A stretch of DNA of 13,464 nt, taken from Psychrobacter sp. (GTDB lineage Bacteria; Pseudomonadota; Gammaproteobacteria; Pseudomonadales; Moraxellaceae). Below are positions 6,442 through 13,464 of this stretch, piece after piece. Location of the stretch: assembly GCA_012270355.1 (NCBI GenBank), contig JAAXIL010000044.1, positions 1 to 13,464 on the forward strand, written 5' to 3'. Position 1 is the stretch's first letter, and every line of letters starts with the position of its first letter. The position numbers and the translations under genes are program-made. Below the pieces are notes generated by a model that was not told the DNA's origin, did no database searches, and saw only the letters and a list, made by a program, of their open reading frames with translations.

Positions 6442-6933
6442 ATGCCTATAACTGATCCTTCTAAACAGTTGAAATCTCTTGATACACCTTCAAAAGTAAT
6501 CGAGGTTGCTGTTGCGGTCATTCATTACGGTGACCGCTATTTGTTGGGATATCGTCATGCCCATCAACATCAAGGCAATCGCTATGAGTTTGTTGGGGGT
6601 AAAATTGGGCAAGGGGAAGCGAGCGAGGAGGCACTCAAGCGTGAGGTATTCGAAGAAATTGGCATGACGCTTTCCAAAGCGGATAGTATCGACTTTATAC
6701 AAAGCATCACCCACACCTACCCTGCCAAAAATGTAGATGAAGTGGACAAAACGGTTACTTTAGAAGTGTTCAACGTGGCACTGTCAAAGCAAACCTATGA
6801 CAAGCACGCTAACCAAACGGTTGGATTAGAAGGACAAAAGGTAATTTGGATAAAAAAATCTGACCTGCTTACAAACCGTTATCCTTTACCCGAAGCCAAT
6901 AACCAAATTTTAGCGTGGTTACAAACAATGTAA
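6442..6933 (+). CDS. Nudix hydrolase, MutT-like
   Basis: A 163-residue Nudix hydrolase. The full Nudix box G-x5-E-x7-REU-x-EE-x-GU is present from Gly53 to Met75 (GGKIGQGEASEEALKREVFE, then EIGM), including the Mg-binding glutamates of REVFEE (Glu68, Glu71, Glu72). YEFVGGK before it resembles MutT's WEFPGGK, with Pro replaced by Val, so a MutT-type NTP pyrophosphatase (for example 8-oxo-dGTP sanitising) is a reasonable guess, but substrates of Nudix proteins are not readable from the box. The N-terminal 18 residues are a polar extension. The start is the only in-frame ATG: a TAA lies at 6415-6417 and no ATG follows before residue 75. It has no Shine-Dalgarno sequence, only T-rich DNA. It diverges from hemP with the Fur box between them. 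Confidence 0.88.
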   Translation: MPITDPSKQLKSLDTPSKVIEVAVAVIHYGDRYLLGYRHAHQHQGNRYEFVGGKIGQGEASEEALKREVFEEIGMTLSKADSIDFIQSITHTYPAKNVDEVDKTVTLEVFNVALSKQTYDKHANQTVGLEGQKVIWIKKSDLLTNRYPLPEANNQILAWLQTM

Positions 6934-7153
6934 AAATTGTGTAAAGATACATGGACGAATATCATCACATTTCCGCTCTAACCCCTGCCAAGCAAGCGAA
7001 TTCAGTTTTTCTCACTTAACCTACTTTACATTCCAAAACCAAAGCACACATAACAAAACGTTGCTTTGCGTCCAAATTGTTTATAGTTACGCCATATTAT
7101 TTCGCTTAACTTATCTTATTTATTCTTAAGTTTTATCCATTCAAACCATTATT

Positions 7154-7214
7154 CAGGTTTGTACCAGCCAGCTATATAGTCGCTATATTTAGGACTTAGC
7201 CAGTACCAAACCTG
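7154..7214. repeat. 61-bp interrupted dyad
   Basis: Outer arms CAGGTTTGTAC (7154-7164) and GTACCAAACCTG (7203-7214) pair over 11 positions with one bulged C; an inner hairpin ATATAG-TCG-CTATAT (7174-7188) sits at the centre. No T tract follows on either side, so it is not a standard terminator. It lies 15 bases before the ATG at 7229 of the open frame leading to the lipocalin. It could be an RNA structure, an operator or a small mobile-element relic; I cannot decide. Confidence 0.6.
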
Positions 7215-7228
7215 TAAGATTTTCCGAT

Positions 7229-7603
7229 ATGTCTGCCGTTCATTCCGCCAAAACGACCGAAAAAAATTTAGAAGCTGAAAATTTAGAAGTTGAACATTTA
7301 GAAGTTGAAAGTTCAGAAATTGAACGTGCAGAAACTCAGCGTCATGACATTTTGTTGTCGCAAAATCTTCAAAATGAAGACCATTCAAGTCATCAGCAAG
7401 TTTTTAGTCAAAATACTGGTCAAAATAAAAGCCACAACCCGCATCGCAACACCAATTATTTACGCCATCGTCAGAAAACAGGTTTTGTAACGAACTGTGC
7501 AAACTTTAATGCAACTAGACTCAATCAGTTACATGCCCAACCAAAAAATATGTCACATGATTATCAATCTTATCCTCCACACACGGTGTCTGAACGGGTG
7601 TTT
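7229..7603 (+). other. Open frame of unsure status upstream of and in frame with the lipocalin
   Basis: From ATG 7229 the frame is open for 125 codons and joins the lipocalin without a stop, which would make a 343-residue protein. The segment holds acidic pentapeptide repeats (residues 13-37), then a hydrophilic Asn/Gln/His-rich stretch with no recognisable domain. Read this way the lipocalin signal peptide would become an internal membrane anchor with a cytoplasmic tail. A run this long without a stop is unlikely by chance in AT-rich DNA, but the composition looks like translated non-coding sequence and neither ATG has a clear ribosome site. The remainder of the gap (6934-7153) shows nothing recognisable. 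Confidence 0.4.
7265..7339 (+). repeat. Tandem 15-bp repeat, about five copies
   Basis: Five consecutive 15-base units beginning at 7265, 7280, 7295, 7310 and 7325. Units 1-3 match AATTTAGAAGTTGAA with one difference each at most; units 4 and 5 have diverged. In the frame open from 7229 they encode the pentapeptides NLEAE, NLEVE, HLEVE, SSEIE and RAETQ. The length is a multiple of three, so copy-number change would not break that frame. Confidence 0.85.
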
Positions 7604-8260
7604 ATGACCACATTGCTTAAACACACCGTCATTGCCCTTGCGATTATCGTACCGCTTGCCATGTATTCGGCGTTTGCCAGTACCGAAGGTGGTGAAACTC
7701 AAGTTCAACCGGTGACTTCAGTTGATGCGGTTAATCTGTCTGAGTATACGGGCACATGGTATGAAATTGCCCGATTCCCCATGTATTTTCAGCGTAAGTG
7801 TGCGTCGGACGTGACGGCGACTTATTCGCTTAATATAAAAGCGGGCGTGAAAGGCGGATTAGACGCTTCAGCAAGCGAATTGACGAATGCCGATGTTGAA
7901 TCGGTTGGCGTATTGAACGCTTGCAAAAAAGCAAATGGCGAGATGATGCAAGCGAACGGATTGGCGACCCCTGCCAACCAAACGGGCAGTGAACTTAAAG
8001 TGACATTCTTGCCAAAGTGGTTGCGATGGTTGCCGTTTGGTAAGGCGGATTATTGGGTGTTAGATTTGGCTGATGATTATTCGCACGCGTTGGTCGGCAC
8101 GCCTGATCGTAAATACTTGTGGATTTTGTCTCGCACGCCGAATATGACGCAATCGGCATATGATTCTTTGACCGAAACTGCTCGTATGCAAGGCTTTGAT
8201 ACCACTCAATTGAAGATTACTAAGCATTCAAATCAAGCCTCGACCTTGGTTAATGATTAA
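7604..8260 (+). CDS. blc: Bacterial lipocalin (Blc-like), secreted
   Basis: A 218-residue lipocalin, related to E. coli Blc, which binds lysophospholipids and fatty acids at the cell envelope. Seen: signal peptide MTTLLKHTVIALAIIVPLAM with a likely cut after SAFA (about residue 25); lipocalin motif 1 GTWYEIARFP at 50-59; the conserved YWVLDLADDYSHALVGTPDR (150-169) and YLWILSRTP, matching Blc's HALVCGPDRDYLWILSRTP. E. coli Blc is an outer-membrane lipoprotein, but there is no lipobox cysteine here, so a soluble periplasmic form is expected. Cys66 and Cys107 could form a disulfide. The start ATG 7604 is chosen because it places the signal peptide at the N-terminus; the frame is open back to 7229. 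Its ribosome site is poor (GGTG). A strong terminator follows, so it is likely a single-gene unit. Confidence 0.88.
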   Translation: MTTLLKHTVIALAIIVPLAMYSAFASTEGGETQVQPVTSVDAVNLSEYTGTWYEIARFPMYFQRKCASDVTATYSLNIKAGVKGGLDASASELTNADVESVGVLNACKKANGEMMQANGLATPANQTGSELKVTFLPKWLRWLPFGKADYWVLDLADDYSHALVGTPDRKYLWILSRTPNMTQSAYDSLTETARMQGFDTTQLKITKHSNQASTLVND

Positions 8261-8308
8261 ATAATCACAATGCGTTGTTTGACTGGTGAATTTTGCCCAT
8301 TTGCATTA

Positions 8309-8335
8309 AAATCATGCCCCGTGCATGATTTTTTT
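8309..8335 (+). terminator. Rho-independent terminator after the lipocalin
   Basis: AAATCATGC (8309-8317), loop of five, GCATGATTT (8323-8331): a perfect 9-bp stem running into seven T (8329-8335). It lies 49 bases after the lipocalin stop and before gap, separating the two. Confidence 0.93.
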
Positions 8336-8372
8336 GTCTTTAATCATTTCTTTTAATTGCAAAGGTGTTTTT

Positions 8373-9761
8373 ATGTCTGACAATTCGTCCGCTACTATTT
8401 ATCAAGACCGTTTAACCGCTCGCCAAACCCAAGAGCAAGACGCTCTTGAGTTGATGGTTGCCTTAAATAAACTTTCGAGCAATGATGTGGCGGTGAGTTT
8501 TTTTGGCGATCGAGTGATGCTAAATCATGCTAATTTGATTGCACTGCACGACAAATATAACTTGAACGTTGCCGATAGTTTGGCACTCGCAAGTCAACTG
8601 GCAGACAACGGCTTAAAAAATACCAATATTGATTTGGGTCAAGCACTCAAAGCAGGCAAGCAAGTTGATAGTTTTGCCAGTGGCGAAGACAAAACTGCTA
8701 CCGATGTGGTGCTGTATGGTTTTGGGCGAATTGGACGGATTTTGGCTCGCTTGCTGATGAGCCGTCCTGCGTCAAACAAAGGCTTGCAACTTAAAGCCAT
8801 CGTGGTACGACCTGCGGGCGATACACTCAAAGACTTGGAAAAACGGGCAAGTTTGCTTGAACGGGACTCGGTGCACGGCTGGTTTGACGGATCGGTAGTG
8901 GTCGATAGTGAGAATGAAGGCATCGTGGTGAATGGACGGTTTATCAAAGTGATTTATGCGTCTAATCCGAACGAAATTGACTACACTGCACATGGCATCG
9001 ATAACGCCATCGTCATCGACAATACAGGTAAATGGAAAGACGAAGCAGGACTAGGCTTGCACTTACAAAGCAAAGGCGTGCAAAAAGTCCTACTCACTGC
9101 CCCAGCGTCAGGTGATATCAAAAATATCGTGTTTGGCGTGAACTGCGACACCATTGGCGATGATAACATTGTTTCGGCAGCAAGTTGTACGACTAATGCC
9201 ATCACGCCAACGCTTAAAGTGCTATACGATGAATACGGCATCGATAATGGACACATGGAAACCATTCACGCCTTTACCAATGACCAAAACTTGGTGGACA
9301 ATCATCATAAATCAGATCGCCGAGGTCGAGCCGCCCCGCTCAATATGGTGATGACCAGCACGGGGGCAGCAAAAGCAGTGAGTAAAGCCATTCCCGAGCT
9401 ACAAGGCAAATTGTCGGGCAACGCCATTCGTGTGCCCACACCAAACGTTAGCCTTGCTATTTTGAATTTGAACTTCAATAAGTCAGTTGGGGCTGCCGAT
9501 GAATTAAACGCCTTTATGAAACAGGCGAGCGAAAGCGAACGGTGGCAAGAACAAATTGCCTATTCCGATTCCCCCGAGGCGGTATCGACTGACTTTGTCG
9601 GCAGTGAAAAAGTGGCCATTTTTGATGCCAAAGCCACGGTAGCAACCGATAACCGTGCGGTAATGTATGTATGGTATGACAATGAGATGGGCTATAGCAC
9701 GCAGGTGATTCGGGTAGCAGAACGCATGATGGGTATTCGTGAGTGCCCAATCGCTAACTAG
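8373..9761 (+). CDS. gap: Glyceraldehyde-3-phosphate dehydrogenase, long (462-residue) type
   Basis: Interconverts glyceraldehyde-3-phosphate and 1,3-bisphosphoglycerate with NAD(P). Rossmann motif GFGRIGR at 116-122; catalytic Cys272 in SAASCTTNA; His299 in ETIHAFTNDQ; the C-terminal NEMGYS (437-442). It is about 130 residues longer than the usual 330-residue enzyme because of an N-terminal region (1-108) before the NAD fold, as in the 460-480-residue GAPDH of Pseudomonas and Acinetobacter; that group is commonly linked to gluconeogenesis, which is inference here. The N-terminal part is mostly helical in appearance and of unknown role. Start: ATG 8373 with AAAGG 8 bases upstream. The in-frame ATG at 8325 lies inside the preceding terminator hairpin and would add an unrelated hydrophobic stretch. 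Followed by its own terminator. Confidence 0.96.
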   Translation: MSDNSSATIYQDRLTARQTQEQDALELMVALNKLSSNDVAVSFFGDRVMLNHANLIALHDKYNLNVADSLALASQLADNGLKNTNIDLGQALKAGKQVDSFASGEDKTATDVVLYGFGRIGRILARLLMSRPASNKGLQLKAIVVRPAGDTLKDLEKRASLLERDSVHGWFDGSVVVDSENEGIVVNGRFIKVIYASNPNEIDYTAHGIDNAIVIDNTGKWKDEAGLGLHLQSKGVQKVLLTAPASGDIKNIVFGVNCDTIGDDNIVSAASCTTNAITPTLKVLYDEYGIDNGHMETIHAFTNDQNLVDNHHKSDRRGRAAPLNMVMTSTGAAKAVSKAIPELQGKLSGNAIRVPTPNVSLAILNLNFNKSVGAADELNAFMKQASESERWQEQIAYSDSPEAVSTDFVGSEKVAIFDAKATVATDNRAVMYVWYDNEMGYSTQVIRVAERMMGIRECPIAN

Positions 9762-9828
9762 CAAACACTGAATAGCAAACTCTGATGAGTCAAAATGCAC
9801 CGTTTAACAAAATGAACTTGCTTGTAAG

Positions 9829-9859
9829 CCCGATAGCCATTATGGTTATCGGGTTTTTT
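9829..9859 (+). terminator. Rho-independent terminator after gap
   Basis: CCCGATAGCC (9829-9838), loop ATTAT, GGTTATCGGG (9844-9853): ten pairs with one G-T, then six T (9854-9859). It stands 68 bases after the gap stop and only 22 bases before the obgE ATG. Confidence 0.95.
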
Positions 9860-9866
9860 AGAATAA

Positions 9867-11090
<1,224 letters not shown>

Positions 11091-11156
11091 CTCTAGGTTT
11101 CCAGTAACCCCAAATATATGATAATAATTTCGAAATAATAATTAGGAGTGACAATA

Positions 11157-12410
11157 ATGGCACCCAAACAAAAGCAAAATGAGCGTGAATTAAACGACCA
11201 AACCAAAATTAAGCCTGAAAATCCACTGGCAGACTTTCATAAAATTAAAATGCCGAGCGATGTGGATGATGAACGTTTTGTGGCTCAAAAGCGAACGTTT
11301 GACCTTACACGGGTTATTGTCAAAATCGGATCTTCGCTACTTACCAATAACGGTAAAGGACTTGACCGAACGGCAATTTATGCGTGGGCAAGTCAGCTAG
11401 CTAAGTTGCATAGTCAAGGGCTAGAGGTGATTTTGGTATCGTCAGGTTCCATTGCCGAAGGGTTGGTGCGAATGGGGCTTGATACCCGCCCCAAAAAGCT
11501 TGATGAATTGCAAGCGTGTGCCTCCATTGGGCAGATGGGTTTGATTGAAACCTGGGCAGCGGCACTCATGCAAGGGGGCGTACGCAGTGCCCAAATTTTG
11601 CTGACTCACGATGATTTGGCAAATCGAGAACGCTATCTCAACACCGCTAATACGCTGGGTAAATTGCTGGAATGGCGAGTGGTGCCTGTCATTAACGAGA
11701 ACGACACCATCACCGTCGATGAAATTAAATTCGGCGATAACGACACGCTCGGAGCAATGGCTGCCGCCATGGTGCATGCCGATTTATACATTATTTTAAC
11801 CGATCAAGACGGTATTTTTACCGATAATCCTCGAGATAATCCCGATGCCAAATTCATTTGCCACGAGAAGGCAATGGCAGATTATTTGTTTGATGTTGCA
11901 GGAGAGGGTGGCAAGTTTGGTAGTGGGGGCATGCTCACCAAAGTTCGGGCGGCTCGACTTGCGGCAATGGGTGGTTGTCCGACGGTAATCGCCAATGGCA
12001 ATATCGAAAACATTATCTTAAAGGTGAGTGAGGGCGAAGCCATCGGTACGCTATTAAAAACCAATCAAGAAGACAAACTCATGGCTCGTAAGCAGTGGCT
12101 GGCGGCTCATTTGCAAATGGCAGGCACGCTGAAGATTGATGCAGGTGCCGTAGATGCGGTTGTCAACAAACAAAAAAGTTTGTTGCCAGTTGGTGTGGTT
12201 GACATTGTTGGCGACTTTGACAAAGGCGATGTGGTGGACGTGGTGGCGAATGACACGGGCGAACGCATTGCCATTGGTCAAGTCAATTTTGCCGCCACCG
12301 AAGAGAAACTGGTTGCGCGTGAACTTACGCAGGACTTTGATAAAATTTTGGGCGAAAAAGAAGAACGCATGGTGATGGTGCATCGAGATGACATGGCGAT
12401 TGTTGTTTAG
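11157..12410 (+). CDS. proB: Glutamate 5-kinase
   Basis: Phosphorylates glutamate with ATP in the first step of proline synthesis; usually feedback-inhibited by proline. 417 residues: amino-acid-kinase domain (about 50-310) with VIVKIGSSLLT (Lys56), ILVSSGSIAEG (92-102), VINENDT (178-184), TDQDGIFTDNPR (215-226) and the glycine loop GSGGMLTK (255-262); C-terminal PUA domain (about 325-405, LKIDAGAVDAV, SLLPVGVVDI) ending in HRDDMAIVV as in E. coli HRDDM. It is about 50 residues longer than E. coli ProB owing to a polar N-terminal extension (1-48) with no known motif. The ATG 11157 has AGGAG 9 bases upstream; the GTG at 11148 abuts that site and is unlikely. proA is not in the window. Confidence 0.97.
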   Translation: MAPKQKQNERELNDQTKIKPENPLADFHKIKMPSDVDDERFVAQKRTFDLTRVIVKIGSSLLTNNGKGLDRTAIYAWASQLAKLHSQGLEVILVSSGSIAEGLVRMGLDTRPKKLDELQACASIGQMGLIETWAAALMQGGVRSAQILLTHDDLANRERYLNTANTLGKLLEWRVVPVINENDTITVDEIKFGDNDTLGAMAAAMVHADLYIILTDQDGIFTDNPRDNPDAKFICHEKAMADYLFDVAGEGGKFGSGGMLTKVRAARLAAMGGCPTVIANGNIENIILKVSEGEAIGTLLKTNQEDKLMARKQWLAAHLQMAGTLKIDAGAVDAVVNKQKSLLPVGVVDIVGDFDKGDVVDVVANDTGERIAIGQVNFAATEEKLVARELTQDFDKILGEKEERMVMVHRDDMAIVV

Positions 12411-12423
12411 TAGATGGTCGCTT

Positions 12424-12593
12424 ATGTCAAATAAGTTACGCATTATTACGAATTTATTAGTGTTCTGGTGTTCGGGAATTATTTGTCGCAGCCTCAGTAC
12501 CCACTGGAACGCAAGCAAAACAAACGATTACCGATCGCCAAAGATAAAATTTTTCGTAAGCTCAGTTACTTCAGTGAATTAGTTTCACCTTAA
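12424..12593 (+). pseudogene. Small membrane-anchored ORF, apparently frameshifted
   Basis: Thirteen bases after the proB stop, ATG 12424 opens MSNKLRIITNLLVF, the start of a hydrophobic helix; this frame then gives Cys/Ser-rich text and stops at 12582. One base over, from about 12462, a protein-like frame reads VLVFGNYLSQPQYPLERKQN and KRLPIAKDKIFRKLSYFSEL, ending at TAA 12591-12593. Adding one base near 12460-12468 would join them into about 57 residues with one N-terminal membrane helix and a basic, proline-containing tail. Family unknown. Alternatively the 52-residue frame from 12424 is the real product. Probably transcribed with proB. The rest of the gap (12594-12698) contains a 17-bp dyad and the hemE ribosome site. 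Confidence 0.45.
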
Positions 12594-12624
12594 ATAGGCA
12601 TTTTGCTAAAAGCGCATCATACTC

Positions 12625-12641
12625 TTACTAGGGTCTAGTAA
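12625..12641. promoter_or_regulatory. Perfect 17-bp dyad upstream of hemE
   Basis: TTACTAG-GGT-CTAGTAA, 7-bp arms around three bases, 58 bases before the hemE ATG. TTGCTA (12603-12608) lies upstream at a plausible -35 distance from TACTAG within the dyad, but the -10 match is poor. It could be an operator; no T tract follows, so it is not a terminator. Confidence 0.4.
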
Positions 12642-12698
12642 TTAAAAACTGCCACTAAAACCAGCATAAAAATCCAGTCTAACGAACAAGGAATAAGA

Positions 12699-13464
12699 AT
12701 GTCACTATCAGTTGCACCTAACCCGCCTAAGTTTGCCCCATTAAAAAATGACCGTGTGATTCGAGCATTGCGGTTTGAACCTGTTGATGTCACGCCTGTT
12801 TGGATGATGCGTCAAGCAGGGCGGTATTTGCCTGAATACAAAGAAACGCGTGCCGAGGCAGGTGATTTTTTAAGCCTGTGTAAAGACACCGACCGTGCGA
12901 CCGAAGTGACGTTGCAACCGCTCAGACGCTTTGATTTAGATGCCGCCATTTTGTTTAGCGACATTTTAACCATCCCTGATGCCATGGGGCTTGGACTATA
13001 TTTTGAAACGGGCGAAGGTCCAAAGTTTAAATACACCGTGCGAGGTCAAACCGACCTTGAGCAACTGCCTAAGCTGGATGTGAATGACTCGCTGGGTTAT
13101 GTCATGAAAGCAGTTACCAGCATCCGCAAGGCGTTAAACGGTCAAGTGCCTCTATTCGGCTTTTCGGGCAGTCCGTGGACGCTGGCAACGTACATGGTGG
13201 AAGGGGGCAGTTCAAAAGACTATCGTCATACCAAAGAAATGCTGTATGCTCGCCCAGAATTTTTGCATCAGTTATTGGATAAAGTGGCTACTGCTGTTAC
13301 AGATTATTTGGATGCTCAAATCAATGCGGGTGCTCAGGTGGTGCAGATTTTTGACAGTTGGGGCGGGGCATTGGGGCATCGTCAATTTGTCGAATTTTCG
13401 CACGCGTACAACAACCGCATTATCGCCGAACTGAAAGAACGTCATCCCCGGGTACCAGTGAATT
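12699..13464 (+). CDS. hemE: Uroporphyrinogen decarboxylase, 5' part (runs off right edge)
   Basis: Removes the four acetate carboxyls of uroporphyrinogen III to give coproporphyrinogen III in heme synthesis; a cytosolic TIM-barrel dimer. 255 of about 355 codons are present. Seen: signature [14 protein letters not shown] (34-47) with Arg38 and Arg42, FSDIL with catalytic Asp88, [20 protein letters not shown] (154-173) with Tyr165, and QIFDSWGG (216-223). The substrate-contacting residues visible all match the family. A polar N-terminus of about 12 residues precedes the conserved LKNDR. Start: ATG 12699 with AAGGAA 5 bases upstream. It is read in the same direction as obgE-proB but 288 bases away, with the broken small ORF between, so it probably has its own promoter. 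Confidence 0.97.
   Translation, partial: MSLSVAPNPPKFAPLKNDRVIRALRFEPVDVTPVWMMRQAGRYLPEYKETRAEAGDFLSLCKDTDRATEVTLQPLRRFDLDAAILFSDILTIPDAMGLGLYFETGEGPKFKYTVRGQTDLEQLPKLDVNDSLGYVMKAVTSIRKALNGQVPLFGFSGSPWTLATYMVEGGSSKDYRHTKEMLYARPEFLHQLLDKVATAVTDYLDAQINAGAQVVQIFDSWGGALGHRQFVEFSHAYNNRIIAELKERHPRVPVN

Noticed and set aside
7149..7388. 79-codon minus-strand ORF with Leu/Phe-rich repeats
   Set aside because: Its repeats are just the reverse reading of the 15-bp tandem repeat, and it crosses the dyad; no other coding evidence.
8325..8372. Earlier in-frame ATG for GAPDH at 8325
   Set aside because: It lies within the 3' arm of the lipocalin terminator, adds 16 hydrophobic residues not seen in GAPDH, and the ATG at 8373 has a good AAAGG site.
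11148..11156. GTG start for proB
   Set aside because: It directly abuts the AGGAG ribosome site; ATG 11157 is spaced correctly.

Overview
The window reads as chromosomal housekeeping DNA from a gammaproteobacterium of the Moraxellaceae (Moraxella or Psychrobacter type). The evidence is very high protein similarity to gammaproteobacterial CarA, CarB, RF2 and HemE, the obgE-proB pairing, the long 462-residue type of GAPDH, and AT-rich spacers between moderately AT-rich genes. The species assignment is inference. No tRNA, rRNA, CRISPR array, integrase or insertion sequence was seen.

Layout. 1-2253 (minus): carA followed by the 5' part of carB, which runs off the left edge; together they make carbamoyl phosphate synthetase. 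2254-2596: divergent control region with a candidate carAB promoter, an 80-bp near-palindrome ending in T8 on the carA sense strand, an overlapping 30-codon leader ORF, and a good sigma70 promoter for the plus-strand gene. 2597-3148 (plus): gamma-carbonic-anhydrase-family protein. 3169-3657 (minus): small membrane protein whose frame is cut by one TAA. 3772-4479 (plus): SerB-like HAD-IB phosphatase. 4617-4833: relic of a small membrane protein (one stop, one frameshift). 4903-5998 (plus): prfB with the programmed +1 frameshift.

6122-6286 (minus): hemP, a 54-residue hemin-uptake protein gene, preceded by a near-consensus Fur box (6349-6372) shared with the divergent Nudix gene (6442-6933). 6934-7603 holds a dyad, a 15-bp tandem repeat and a long open frame of doubtful status, leading into a secreted Blc-type lipocalin (7604-8260) with its own terminator. 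Then gap (8373-9761) and terminator, obgE (9882-11090), proB (11157-12410), a frameshifted small ORF (12424-12593), and the first 255 codons of hemE (12699 to the right edge).

How the genes relate. carAB feeds both pyrimidine and arginine synthesis, and its leader looks like a transcription attenuator. prfB regulates itself through the frameshift. hemP is probably induced by iron starvation; hemE, at the other end of the window, is the heme biosynthetic step and is not visibly linked to it. obgE and proB are probably co-transcribed. The most unusual points are the carA leader structure, the APL tripeptide where RF2 normally carries SPF, the missed hemP gene under Fur control, and three small putative membrane-protein genes each broken by a point change.
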